From NCBI GenBank assembly GCA_019637075.1, contig JAHBWI010000003.1:372001-436000 (forward strand): a DNA stretch of 64,000 nucleotides, given 5' to 3'. Positions 1-8,177 of the stretch are shown piece by piece; position 1 is the stretch's first letter, and every line of letters begins with the position of its first letter. Under the pieces are notes generated by a model that searched no databases, was not told where the DNA came from, and saw only the letters and a list, made by a program, of their open reading frames with translations. Source of the stretch: Nitrospiraceae bacterium (GTDB lineage Bacteria; Nitrospirota; Nitrospiria; Nitrospirales; Nitrospiraceae). Both the position numbers and the translations under genes were made by a program.

Positions 1-43
1 AGGGGATGGGAACGGTGCGCTGCGGGGTCGGGAAGAGAACCGG

Positions 44-553
44 TCAGAAGACGGTCGCGCTGTTGCCTTCGGCGAGTTTCGAACGGAGGGTCTGGCTTTC
101 AAAAAAGATGATGCCCTGGTCGGTTCTGGTGTCGTAGCGCAAGGTGATCTCGCTGTCCCATCCCTGCCATGAGAGGAACTTCACGACGCCGCCGGCGATT
201 TGCCCCGGGGTTCGGTCGAGCGGGCCGTACTGGTTTTGCAAGTATCCCAAGACCTGGTCGTGAACCTCTTTGCCGTGGTACCGCACCGTCACACGGGCAA
301 ATTGGCCGTCGATCGTCATGAACCGCATCGAGTCGACGTTCGAGTTTCCAAGCGTCGGGACTCCGGCCTTGAGCTCGAAGTTGCGCAGCCGGCCGGCATC
401 TTCCACCTTTACGAAGCTGTCGGAATCCGCAAGGTTTGCCCCCCAGGTGATCCCTTCGAAGCCATTCGGGTCGTTGGCCATGGGGACGGCGCCTGCCTGG
501 AGCGACGGCAGCCATAGAAGAAGGACCAGCACACAGATGATGCGCCGGACCAT
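44..553 (-). CDS. Secreted protein of unknown function, DPxGF/WGA family, copy 1
   Basis: About 169 residues. An N-terminal signal peptide (MVRRIICVLVLLLWLPSLQAGA) precedes a mature domain starting with NDPNGFEGITWGA. Further conserved blocks are GQFARVTVRYHGKEVHDQV and YGPLDRTPGQ, then a W-Q-G segment and GIIFFES near the C-terminus. The same blocks recur in the genes at 579-1121 and 59665-60210, so the three are paralogues. The start at 553 was chosen because it places the hydrophobic signal at the N-terminus. It lies 25 bp downstream of the copy-2 stop on the same strand, so the two are probably co-transcribed. I recognise no function; the signal peptide suggests a periplasmic or envelope location. 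Confidence 0.75.
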   Translation of the reverse strand: MVRRIICVLVLLLWLPSLQAGAVPMANDPNGFEGITWGANLADSDSFVKVEDAGRLRNFELKAGVPTLGNSNVDSMRFMTIDGQFARVTVRYHGKEVHDQVLGYLQNQYGPLDRTPGQIAGGVVKFLSWQGWDSEITLRYDTRTDQGIIFFESQTLRSKLAEGNSATVF

Positions 554-578
554 CGCAGATGGGGTGTTTCGGCACCGC

Positions 579-1121
579 CTATTCGGCTGAATCCGTGATG
601 TAGTCATGGAAACGCGGTGAAAGTGTCCGGCTCTCGATAAACAGAAATCCCCGATCCAAGTTGGCTTCATAGGTCAGATTGATTTCGGTCTCAGGACCCC
701 GCCAATTATATTGCTGGTTCAGCCCACGCGTCATCTGTCCGGGAATCCGTTCCAATGCGCCGTAGGAGCGTTCTAGAAATGCCATCACTTGTTTGTGGGT
801 TTTGTCGCCGCGGTAGCGGATGGTGACGCGCGCAAACTGGCCGTCGACCGTCGACAGGAGCACGCTCTCGACGGGAATATCTCCGTAGAGCGATGGCCCG
901 CCTTGAAACGCATAGTCGGTGATGTGGGTGCTCGTGCGGAGCACTGCAAGCGCGGGAACCTCGTCGAGCTTGGCGCCCCACAGGAAATCCCGAAAACCCT
1001 TGGGGTCGTTCGTCATCGTGACCGCAAAGGCCGAAGTCAGCGACTCGAGGGCGAAGAGGGTAAGAAAAACCAGCAGCCGCAGCGGCGGTCGTGCGCCTGT
1101 TGTGAGTCGTCGGGTGTGCAT
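579..1121 (-). CDS. Secreted protein of unknown function, DPxGF/WGA family, copy 2
   Basis: 180 residues. The N-terminus has several Arg residues, then a hydrophobic stretch (LRLLVFLTLFALESL) and a likely cleavage site near AFA. The mature part begins TNDPKGFRDFLWGAKL and carries GQFARVTIRYRGDKTHKQV, YGALERIPGQ and an RGFLFIES block, matching the gene at 44-553 and the distant copy at 59665-60210. It is the first gene of a two-gene minus-strand unit and diverges from the phosphonate cassette beginning at 1273. The function is unknown. Tandem duplication with divergence is the simplest explanation for the adjacent copies. Confidence 0.78.
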   Translation of the reverse strand: MHTRRLTTGARPPLRLLVFLTLFALESLTSAFAVTMTNDPKGFRDFLWGAKLDEVPALAVLRTSTHITDYAFQGGPSLYGDIPVESVLLSTVDGQFARVTIRYRGDKTHKQVMAFLERSYGALERIPGQMTRGLNQQYNWRGPETEINLTYEANLDRGFLFIESRTLSPRFHDYITDSAE

Positions 1122-1192
1122 CGAGCTGTAACCGCGTCACTCGGCACGCTACCATGGGCGCGGAGGCGACGGCAACTTTCCCTTCCGATTTC

Positions 1193-1222
1193 TTGAGAAT
1201 GCCGAGGGGCCTTGGCTATAAT
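1193..1222 (+). promoter_or_regulatory. Sigma70-type promoter of the phosphonate cassette
   Basis: A -35 element TTGAGA (1193-1198), an 18-bp spacer and a perfect -10 TATAAT (1217-1222) lie about 50 bp upstream of the ATG at 1273. No later plus-strand promoter this good is visible before about 18.2 kb, so it may drive a long envelope operon. Confidence 0.65.
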
Positions 1223-1272
1223 GCGCGCTCTTGCATGCGCGTGATCTGAGCGAGGGAGCGAAACGCCACACC

Positions 1273-1770
1273 ATGATTGAAAGCGATGTCTTTGTCGACG
1301 CCCTCCAGCAGATGGGGGTGAACTTTTACACCGGGGTGCCGGATTCGATTCTGGGCGGCATCATTGAAGAGCTAATGACCCGGAAGCTCTATACCCCTGC
1401 GGTACGCGAGGACGAGGCGGTGGCGATGGCGGCGGGCGCCTTCATGGGCGGAATGATTCCCGCCGTGTTGATGCAGAATTCCGGCTTGGGCACGTCGCTC
1501 AATGCGTTGATTTCGCTCAACGTGATTTATCAGCAGCCCTGTATCCTGATCGTGTCCTGGCGAGGCTTTCAGGGGAAGGATGCCCCGGAGCATTTGGTCA
1601 TGGGCGAAACGATGCCGCAGTTGCTGGATACGATGAAGATTCCGCATCGGACCCTGTCGGAGCAGACGATGCTGGACGATTTGAAATGGGTCAGCCAGAC
1701 GTTCATGAAGCAACGGATCCCGGTCGCCTTGATCATCAAGAAGGGTGTGGTCAAGGCCTTGCATCCGTAA
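1273..1770 (+). CDS. Phosphonopyruvate (or sulfopyruvate) decarboxylase, alpha subunit
   Basis: 165 residues from ATG 1273. It matches the N-terminal pyrimidine-binding half of ThDP decarboxylases of the phosphonopyruvate/sulfopyruvate family: FYTGVPDSILGG near the N-terminus, the catalytic-Glu region AVREDEAVAMAAGA, and MQNSGLGTSLNALISLN. The other half is the next gene, so the enzyme is split, as in archaeal ComD/ComE, whereas most phosphonopyruvate decarboxylases are one chain of about 380 residues. The neighbours (AEP-type transaminase, cytidylyltransferase, CDP-alcohol transferase) favour phosphonopyruvate to phosphonoacetaldehyde over the sulfonate reaction. An upstream in-frame start at 1231 would only add a non-conserved tail. 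Function is inferred from motifs plus context; sulfopyruvate is the main alternative. Confidence 0.82.
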   Translation: MIESDVFVDALQQMGVNFYTGVPDSILGGIIEELMTRKLYTPAVREDEAVAMAAGAFMGGMIPAVLMQNSGLGTSLNALISLNVIYQQPCILIVSWRGFQGKDAPEHLVMGETMPQLLDTMKIPHRTLSEQTMLDDLKWVSQTFMKQRIPVALIIKKGVVKALHP

Positions 1771-1847
1771 AGAGCCGTGAAGGGCTCCGCATGAAAGCGG
1801 AGTCCGGATCCCGCGAAACTCGAGAGAAAAACGACGAGGTAACTGTT

Positions 1848-2426
1848 GTGAGGCCTGAACAAGGGACGATGCAGAGTCGGGCGCAGGCGATGGCGGCGTT
1901 GCTGGAACTGTTGACTGATCAACCGGTGATCGTCTGCAACGGGTTTCCATCGCGCGAGGCGCAGAAAATCGCCGACCGTCCCACCCACTTCTATATGATC
2001 GGCTCGATGGGGAATGCGCCGGCCATCGGACTCGGTGTCGCGCTGGCCAAGCCCAAGAAGCAGGTCGTGGTGTTCGACGGTGACGGCAACGTGTTGATGG
2101 GAATGGGAACGTTGGCGACCGTGGCCGCATTGAAGCCCAAGAATTTCATTCATGTGGTTTTCGATAACGAGGTGTACGGAACTACGGGGAATCAGCCGAC
2201 CATCTCCAACGTGGTGCCGCTCGAAAAGGTGGCCAAAGCCGCCGGGTACCTCAACGTCGAGCGGGTGAAGGATCGGGAAGATCTCGTGTATGAATTCAAA
2301 GACATGCTGAAAAAAGACGGACCCAGCCTGTTGCTGGTCAAGGTCAACGAGTTCGTCGAAGACGCCGGTCGGATCGTCCTCGATCCGCCCGATATTACCA
2401 AACGGTTTATGAAGGCCATCGAATAG
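1848..2426 (+). CDS. Phosphonopyruvate (or sulfopyruvate) decarboxylase, beta subunit
   Basis: 192 residues, the ThDP diphosphate-binding half of the enzyme begun at 1273. The ThDP/Mg motif is clear: FDGDGNVLMGMG followed about 20 residues later by FDNEVYGTTG (GDG...N type). IGSMGNAPAIGLGVALA is also characteristic. I chose GTG 1848 because a GAGGT ribosome-binding site ends 7 bases before it; ATG 1791 and ATG 1869 are in-frame alternatives. It should assemble with the alpha subunit to decarboxylate phosphonopyruvate, pulling the unfavourable PEP mutase equilibrium toward phosphonate. PEP mutase itself is not in the window. Confidence 0.82.
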   Translation: MRPEQGTMQSRAQAMAALLELLTDQPVIVCNGFPSREAQKIADRPTHFYMIGSMGNAPAIGLGVALAKPKKQVVVFDGDGNVLMGMGTLATVAALKPKNFIHVVFDNEVYGTTGNQPTISNVVPLEKVAKAAGYLNVERVKDREDLVYEFKDMLKKDGPSLLLVKVNEFVEDAGRIVLDPPDITKRFMKAIE

Positions 2427-2501
2427 CGGCGTCGTTCGTGAAGCGCCGCTCGTCCTACTCCCGGCTCACACCATTCGCCTCACGAAGAACGGAGCGCACA
2501 G

Positions 2502-3596
2502 GTGATATTGCTCAATCCCGGTCCCGTGAATGTTTCCGAGCGTGTCCGCCAGGCGCTCCTGCGTCCGGACATTTGCCATCGTGAGTCGGAATTCTACGAC
2601 CTCCTACATCGCATACAACACAAGCTGCTGAAAGCCTTCGTGCCGGGGGCAGAGTCCGAGTATGTGGCGGTCTTGTTGACCGGATCCGGCACGGCCGCGG
2701 TCGAGTCGGCCATCATGTCTTGCCTTCCGACCGGCAAGCGGATGCTCGTCATCAACAACGGTGTCTATGGCGAGCGGATCTCGAACATGATCGGTTTGCA
2801 CCGCCTGGGCGTTTCGGAGTTCAAGCTGGATTGGCACGTGAAGCCCGATCCGGAGCGGCTGCGGCTGGCGTTACGTCAGCATCCCGAGGTCCATGCGGTG
2901 GCCATGGTCCACCATGAGACCACAACGGGCCTCATCAATCCCGTGAAAGACATTGCCGATGTGGTCGACAGTCAGAACCGGGTGTTCGTGGTCGATTCCG
3001 TGAGCGGGTTGGGCGGCGAAAAGATCGACATTCCGGGCTCCCACATCTATATGGTGGCCGGAACCGCTGGAAAGTGCATTCAGGGATTCCCCGGCGTGTC
3101 GTTCGTGCTCCTTCGGAAAGGCTTCCTCGACCGTATGCGGGGCTATCCCAAGCGTTCCTGGTACCTGCACCTGACGCACTATGTGGATGATCAGGGGAAC
3201 GGAACCATTCCGTTCACCCCCGCGGTGCAGGTGTACTATGCGTTTGAGGAAGCGCTCGACGAATTGTTGGAGGAGGGCGTCCCGCAGCGCCTCGCCCGCT
3301 ATAAGAAGGCCTCGACCCGGATCAGGGAGCGCATGGCGCAACTCGGTGTGAAAGCCTTGTTGCCGGCGGACTCCCAGTCGAACACGATTACGGCATTTCA
3401 CCTCCCGTCCGGGCTGAGCTACGCGACTTTGCACGACCGGCTCAAGGAGCGAGGGTTTGTGATTTATGCCGGGCAGGGGCAACTGGAGGCGAAGATCTTC
3501 CGCATCGCCAACATGGGGGCTCTGACATCCCAGCAGATCGACGATTTTCTTTCCGCGTTCGAGCAGGTGCTTGAGAGCACGACCGTTCACTCATGA
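2502..3596 (+). CDS. phnW: 2-aminoethylphosphonate:pyruvate transaminase-like class V aminotransferase
   Basis: 364 residues from GTG 2502 with GGAG about 8 bases upstream. Fold type I PLP aminotransferase of the PhnW/alanine-glyoxylate group: NPGPVNVSERVRQALLRPD at the N-terminus, then CHRESEF, LLTGSGTAAVES and the PLP-lysine region AGTAGKCIQGFPGVSFVLL. In this cassette it would convert phosphonoacetaldehyde to 2-aminoethylphosphonate, that is, run in the biosynthetic direction. No phosphonatase (phnX) or transporter is adjacent, which argues against a catabolic role. Its stop overlaps the next start (ATGA), so translation is probably coupled. A different amino donor, or use on a sulfonate aldehyde, cannot be excluded. 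Confidence 0.82.
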   Translation: MILLNPGPVNVSERVRQALLRPDICHRESEFYDLLHRIQHKLLKAFVPGAESEYVAVLLTGSGTAAVESAIMSCLPTGKRMLVINNGVYGERISNMIGLHRLGVSEFKLDWHVKPDPERLRLALRQHPEVHAVAMVHHETTTGLINPVKDIADVVDSQNRVFVVDSVSGLGGEKIDIPGSHIYMVAGTAGKCIQGFPGVSFVLLRKGFLDRMRGYPKRSWYLHLTHYVDDQGNGTIPFTPAVQVYYAFEEALDELLEEGVPQRLARYKKASTRIRERMAQLGVKALLPADSQSNTITAFHLPSGLSYATLHDRLKERGFVIYAGQGQLEAKIFRIANMGALTSQQIDDFLSAFEQVLESTTVHS

Positions 3597-4312
3597 AAGC
3601 CGTCATTCTGGCCGCCGGAGTCGGGAAACGGCTCTGGCCCATCACACAGCACAAGCCAAAGTGCCTGATTGAGATCGGCGGCAAGACGTTGATCTCGCGG
3701 TATCTCGAGTCGCTCGCCGCCCTTCGCGTGAAGCAGGCCACGGTCGTGGTCGGCTACAAGCAGGAGATGATCCGCGCGGCGGTGGGGGACGGGCTCCACG
3801 GCGTCGATGTCACATACCTGGTGAACAATCAATTTCACCGAGGGAGTATTTCTTCGTTATGGCTGGCCAGGCCGGCGTTGGACGACGACGCAATCGTCAT
3901 GGATGCCGACGTCCTGTTTCATCGGGAAATCCTTCGTCGCCTCGTGGAGTCCGACCATGGGAATTGCCTGCTGATGGACGAGACGGTCAAGCAGAGCGGC
4001 GAGGAATGCATGGTGGTGGTGGAAGGCGGCCGTGTCATCGCGCTGAGCAAAAAGGTGCCCGATCGTTATGACCTCGCGGGGGAAGGCGTGGGATTTCTCA
4101 AGGTGCGCCGATCCGATATCCCGCATGTCGTCGGTTCCTTGAAAGGCTATATCGATCGCGACCGATGGGATATGGAATACGAGGACGGCTTGCTGCAATA
4201 CTTCACAGACGTGAAGGTCGGGCATGAAAAAATCGGCGGCTTGCCCTGGACCGAGATCGATTTTCCCGAAGACGTCACGAAGGCTGAACGGGACGTGTTG
4301 CCGAGACTCTGA
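3593..4312 (+). CDS. PntC-like CTP:phosphonate cytidylyltransferase (NTP transferase family)
   Basis: 239 residues. Rossmann-like nucleotidyltransferase signature at the N-terminus (MKAVILAAGVGKRLWPIT followed by KPKCL), a metal-binding DADVLF block near residue 103, and a C-terminal LPWTEIDFPEDV block typical of LicC/choline-phosphate-type cytidylyltransferases. In Treponema-type pathways PntC activates 2-aminoethylphosphonate to CMP-AEP and is fused or linked to an AEP transaminase. Here it overlaps the transaminase by 4 bp, which supports that role. The next gene is a CDP-alcohol transferase that would use the product. Substrate specificity (AEP versus phosphocholine or sugar phosphate) is inference from context. 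Confidence 0.78.
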   Translation: MKAVILAAGVGKRLWPITQHKPKCLIEIGGKTLISRYLESLAALRVKQATVVVGYKQEMIRAAVGDGLHGVDVTYLVNNQFHRGSISSLWLARPALDDDAIVMDADVLFHREILRRLVESDHGNCLLMDETVKQSGEECMVVVEGGRVIALSKKVPDRYDLAGEGVGFLKVRRSDIPHVVGSLKGYIDRDRWDMEYEDGLLQYFTDVKVGHEKIGGLPWTEIDFPEDVTKAERDVLPRL

Positions 4313-4376
4313 GCGTTTGGTCGGTGTCGCGTAGCCGAGATACGAATATGCGAGAGACGAGACACGAGCGGCGGAA

Positions 4377-5831
4377 ATGAGCGAAAGCACAGTACAGCAT
4401 GGCGCGGAGTTGCAGGGTTTGTCGACGGCGATCCTGCTTCCGGGCACGGGCCTGTTCGGTGATCGAGTCGGGCGCGGGCTGAGTGAGGTGGGTCCGCTGA
4501 CGAAGGTCGGCGGCCTGAGCCTGTTCCAGCGGGCCGTGCTCACACTCCAGCGCTCCGGGATCAGGCAACTGATCGTGCTGGTCGGGTCGGAAGAAGAAAT
4601 GCTCAAACAGACGCTCTCGCGCGGCGCCCGCGTGACGATTCCGGTACGGTGGATGCCCGTGCGGGAGTTTCCCCTGGACGACCCCCGGACCTGGGAATCG
4701 CTGGCGACCGAAGTGCGGGGGTTCTGTCTGATCGCGAGCGTCCAATCCGTCTTCTCAAAGGGATTGATCGAACATCTTCGTCAAAATGTGCGGGACGGAG
4801 AGGCGATGGTGGTGACGAGGCAATCCGGACAAGGGGAGCCGCCCATTGGTCGCCGTAACCCGGCCGTCGCGCTGCAAGAAGGCCGACTCGTATCCTTTCA
4901 CAACCAAACCGGTTTCGAGGGGCATCAGGTTGCGGCCGATATGGTCGTGCTGCCGGCCAACATTTTAATTCCGTCCGGCGGATCTTCGACATTGGGCGCG
5001 GCCACTCCGGCGGAGGGTTCCGGGGCCATTCCTGTCCGCCGTTGGCTGGAACGGGCTGCCGCCGATGGGCGGGTGCGAGTGGTGGCCGCGGCATCCAATG
5101 CAGGGCTGTGGTATCGAGACGTGTGGGATCACGCCAGCGCCGGCGTCGCCGAACGCACCCTGTTCCGCTCGCTCAAAGGGGAGGCGGAAGGATTTGTCGA
5201 TCGGTATTTCAATCGAACGTTCTCTCGGCCTCTGACCAAAGGGTTTCTGCGGCTGAAGTGTTCCCCGAATACCATCACGATGGTGGCGACAGTGATTGGG
5301 TTGTTGTCCGCTGTCGGATTCGGCTGGGGAACTTACGAGGCGGGCATTTTCGCTGCGCTGCTGTTCCAACTCGCGGCGGTCATCGATTGCTGCGATGGAG
5401 AGGTGGCCCGGTTGACCTTCACCGAATCGCCGTTCGGGGCCTGGCTGGATATTGCGATGGACAATGTCGTGCACATTGCCATTTTTGCCGGCATCGCCTG
5501 CGGGTCGTATCTGCGACAGTTCGGAAGCGAGGGGGCGTGGGTACCGTTGGCTCTCGGCGGGGCTGCGGTGTTCGGTAACGCCATGTCGTTCTGGCTGGTT
5601 ACCAAAGCACAGAAAATCGGCGCGGCGAAGGGTTGGAGTTCACCCAAGCAAGCGGCCTGGTCTGATTTCATTCTGAAAAATGTCGCGAGCCGCGACTTCT
5701 CCGTGATCGTATTTCTGTTCGCCGTGCTCGACAAGCTTGATTGGTTCCTCTGGATGGCCGCCCTCGGGTCGACGTTCTTTTGGTTCTTCATGCTGTGGGT
5801 GCTTCGCCCGACGGCGCGTGCCCGTGCTTAA
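4377..5831 (+). CDS. CDP-alcohol phosphatidyltransferase with N-terminal degenerate nucleotidyltransferase domain
   Basis: 484 residues, two domains. Residues about 15-260 resemble a sugar-nucleotidyltransferase fold (AILLPGTGLFGDRV, PLTKVGGLSLFQRAV, IRQLIVLVG). The Gly-rich loop is altered, and the usual DxD metal site is replaced by IASVQSVFS, so it may be inactive. Residues about 290-480 form a multi-helix CDP-alcohol phosphotransferase domain with the full DxxDGxxARx(8)GxxxDxxxD motif (DCCDGEVAR ... GAWLDIAMD). This architecture recalls archaeal bifunctional inositol-phosphate cytidylyltransferase/DIPP synthases. In context it would transfer 2-aminoethylphosphonate from its CMP derivative to a membrane lipid alcohol, making a phosphonolipid headgroup. 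The acceptor is unknown. Confidence 0.78.
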   Translation: MSESTVQHGAELQGLSTAILLPGTGLFGDRVGRGLSEVGPLTKVGGLSLFQRAVLTLQRSGIRQLIVLVGSEEEMLKQTLSRGARVTIPVRWMPVREFPLDDPRTWESLATEVRGFCLIASVQSVFSKGLIEHLRQNVRDGEAMVVTRQSGQGEPPIGRRNPAVALQEGRLVSFHNQTGFEGHQVAADMVVLPANILIPSGGSSTLGAATPAEGSGAIPVRRWLERAAADGRVRVVAAASNAGLWYRDVWDHASAGVAERTLFRSLKGEAEGFVDRYFNRTFSRPLTKGFLRLKCSPNTITMVATVIGLLSAVGFGWGTYEAGIFAALLFQLAAVIDCCDGEVARLTFTESPFGAWLDIAMDNVVHIAIFAGIACGSYLRQFGSEGAWVPLALGGAAVFGNAMSFWLVTKAQKIGAAKGWSSPKQAAWSDFILKNVASRDFSVIVFLFAVLDKLDWFLWMAALGSTFFWFFMLWVLRPTARARA

Positions 5832-6837
5832 GCTCACCCTTCTTGTCCTCGGGGCGCTGACCTTCTCCGCCCTCATCTGGAATATCGGCATCGCGCGCAT
5901 CTATGAGGCCGTGACCCAATTGGGCCCGGTGGCGCTGTTCATCGTGTTGCTCCCGTCGCTGCTGATGTATCTGCTCGAGGCCTACGGCTGGCGGGTGACG
6001 CTCGGCGATTGGGCCGACAGACTTCCATTCTGGCGGCTCTGGGCCATTCGCACGGCGGGTGAAGTCGTGAATATGACCACTCCCACGGCCTATGTGGGCG
6101 GCGAACCGCTCAAGGCGTTGCTCCTCAAACGGCATGGTGTGCCGATGGTCGAGGGTATGGCTTCGGTCGTGACGGCAAAAACTACCATGACCATTGCCCA
6201 AATTCTGTTCATCTTGGCAGGGATGGCGTTGGGATTTTGGCTGCTCGGGGGGAAAGGCTCCGCGGGACAAATGATCATGGCTGGTCTGGCCAGCGTGGGA
6301 TTGTTGGTGTTCGGAGTCGGGGCCTTCATGCTCGTTCAGCGCCATGGGATGTTCACCGGGATTCTCGGCCTCCTGCGCAAGGTAGGCTTGCGCATGGCGT
6401 ATCTTGAAGCGCGGGAGGAGAAGCTGCGGGAACTCGATCGCACGATTGCAGGTTTCTATACGCACGACCGCTCGGGATTCCTGCTGTCGACCATGATGTT
6501 TCTGCTCGGATGGTTGGCGGAAGCGTTGGAAGTCTATGTGATGATCGCCTGCCTCGGCCAGCCGGCGACGGTGCTGTCGGCGCTTGCCATCGGGGCGTTG
6601 TCTGTCTTCATCAAGGGCGGAACTTTCTTCATCCCGGGCAGTCTGGGAGCCCAGGATGCAGGCAACCTCCTCTTGGTGACAGCCTTCGGGTATAGCGAAG
6701 TAACCGGAATTACCTTTGCCTTGCTGCGGCGATTTCGTGAGTTGGTGTGGATTGGGCTCGGACTCCTCTGTTTCGCCTTGGTGGCACGTCATGTCGACAC
6801 GAGTCCGGAGTCGCCCGCAGGTCCGGTCGCCCTGTGA
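5824..6837 (+). CDS. LPG-synthase transmembrane-domain (UPF0104/flippase-like) membrane protein
   Basis: About 337 residues and strongly hydrophobic, with roughly 8 predicted membrane segments (for example LTLLVLGALTFSALIW and LFIVLLPSLLMYLLEAYGW). The loop block NMTTPTAYVGGEPLKALLL and the later GGTFFIPGSLGAQDAGN are typical of the lysylphosphatidylglycerol-synthase TM / HpnL-like family, some members of which translocate lipids. It starts at GTG 5824 (or GTG 5818), overlapping the preceding gene by 8-14 bp, so it is translationally coupled. The coupling suggests it moves or modifies the product of the upstream CDP-alcohol transferase. There is no aminoacyl-transferase domain, so it is not a full MprF. 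Confidence 0.75.
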   Translation: MLKLTLLVLGALTFSALIWNIGIARIYEAVTQLGPVALFIVLLPSLLMYLLEAYGWRVTLGDWADRLPFWRLWAIRTAGEVVNMTTPTAYVGGEPLKALLLKRHGVPMVEGMASVVTAKTTMTIAQILFILAGMALGFWLLGGKGSAGQMIMAGLASVGLLVFGVGAFMLVQRHGMFTGILGLLRKVGLRMAYLEAREEKLRELDRTIAGFYTHDRSGFLLSTMMFLLGWLAEALEVYVMIACLGQPATVLSALAIGALSVFIKGGTFFIPGSLGAQDAGNLLLVTAFGYSEVTGITFALLRRFRELVWIGLGLLCFALVARHVDTSPESPAGPVAL

Positions 6838-7011
6838 GCCCTCCTGCTACAATTGCATAAAACTCTCTCACTGCCCTGCTTCGAATTACCACCATATTCC
6901 TAAGTAATACTGGCCTCCCCGGCCACTCTGCGCTACACTGGGCAAGAGTAGGTTGAACGCGCAAGCCTCCTCGGCCGCGAGCGGCCCAATTACCAGATCA
7001 AGAGTGCAAGG

Positions 7012-8172
7012 ATGGCATACCGGCCCGAGCTATCGGCTGCGGCGAAACAGCGTCCTCGTGAAGGCGGGGGAGGCGGGACTCCTCAGCTGACAGGGGCGTT
7101 TGCCGTTCCTCCAGTGGATGACCCGGCGGAGGCGCTTCGTTTTTGTCGGGCCCTGGCCGCCGCATTGCAACCGTCCGCCACATTGGATGAATTGGCATCC
7201 ACCGGCCCTCGGTTGGGGTTCGTCAGTGCCGTGCCGGCTGCCGCTCCGGTGCCGATGCTCTCGATCGTCATTCCGGTCTTGAATGAGGAAGAGAACCTGC
7301 CGGCCCTGTATGGCCGGCTTACGAGCGTCTTGAACGGGTTCGGTTTCGATTATGAAATTGTCTTTGTCGACGACGGAAGCCAGGATCAAAGCCCGGCGAT
7401 CCTTCGGCGGTTGGAGGAACAGGATACACGCGTGACGGTCGTGGAGTTCGCCAGGAATTTCGGCCATCAGGTCGCGATCAGTGCGGGCTTGGAACATAGT
7501 CGTGGCCGTGCCGTCTGCATCATGGACGCCGATCTTCAAGATCCGCCCGAGGTGCTGCCGCGCTACCTCGAGAAGTGGCGAGAGGGTTGGGAAGTCGTCT
7601 ATGCCGTCCGGACCGAGCGGAAGGAATGGTGGGGGAAGCGTCTGGCCTATGCCGGCTTTTATCGTCTGCTGCAGAGCGTCGCGAATATTCAGATCCCGTT
7701 GGATGCAGGGGATTTTTGCATTATGGATCGGCGCGTGGTGGATCTCCTGGTACGCATGCCGGAACGGAATCGGTTTGTACGAGGGATTCGGAGTTGGGTC
7801 GGCTTCAAGCAGATCGGGGTCCCCTACGAGCGCCATGCGCGCCATGCTGGGGTTCCCAAGTATACGTTCCGTAGGCTGCTGTACTTGGCCCTCGATGGAT
7901 TGGTTTCGTTCAGCCATATGCCGTTGCGGGTGATTACGCTGCTCGGCCTCGCCGTGTCCCTGTTATCCTTCCTCGTCGCGCTGACCTATTTCGTGAAGAA
8001 GATCACCTATGGGGTCGGTGTCCCCGGTTTCACGACACTGGTCGTATCCATCTTTTTTCTTGCAGGAATCCAACTCATGACGATTGGAGTGATCGGCGAA
8101 TACATCGGCCGCATCTCGGATGAGGTCAAACGCCGACCGCTTTATGTCGCTCGTCGGGTCACTAGGAGATAA
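7012..8172 (+). CDS. Family 2 glycosyltransferase, dolichol-phosphate-mannose/GtrB type
   Basis: 386 residues. The GT2 catalytic domain begins near residue 82 (MLSIVIPVLNEEENLPALY) with VFVDDGSQDQS, FARNFGHQVAIS and the DADLQDPPE metal/donor motif. Two C-terminal membrane helices (MPLRVITLLGLAVSLLSFLVAL and TTLVVSIFFLAGIQLMTIG) precede the EYIGRISDEVKRRP tail typical of polyprenyl-phosphate glycosyltransferases. It likely makes a polyprenyl-phosphate-sugar donor. The N-terminal 80 residues are not part of the conserved domain, and ATG 7255 is an internal start that would remove them. It begins the glycan part of the locus after a 174-bp gap. Confidence 0.85.
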   Translation: MAYRPELSAAAKQRPREGGGGGTPQLTGAFAVPPVDDPAEALRFCRALAAALQPSATLDELASTGPRLGFVSAVPAAAPVPMLSIVIPVLNEEENLPALYGRLTSVLNGFGFDYEIVFVDDGSQDQSPAILRRLEEQDTRVTVVEFARNFGHQVAISAGLEHSRGRAVCIMDADLQDPPEVLPRYLEKWREGWEVVYAVRTERKEWWGKRLAYAGFYRLLQSVANIQIPLDAGDFCIMDRRVVDLLVRMPERNRFVRGIRSWVGFKQIGVPYERHARHAGVPKYTFRRLLYLALDGLVSFSHMPLRVITLLGLAVSLLSFLVALTYFVKKITYGVGVPGFTTLVVSIFFLAGIQLMTIGVIGEYIGRISDEVKRRPLYVARRVTRR

Positions 8173-8177
8173 GCGCT

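Noticed and set aside
1273-2426. Sulfopyruvate decarboxylase (ComDE) for coenzyme M-type or taurine synthesis
   Set aside because: The split layout fits, but the following AEP-type transaminase, cytidylyltransferase and CDP-alcohol transferase make sense only for a phosphonate. Kept as an alternative, not the main call.
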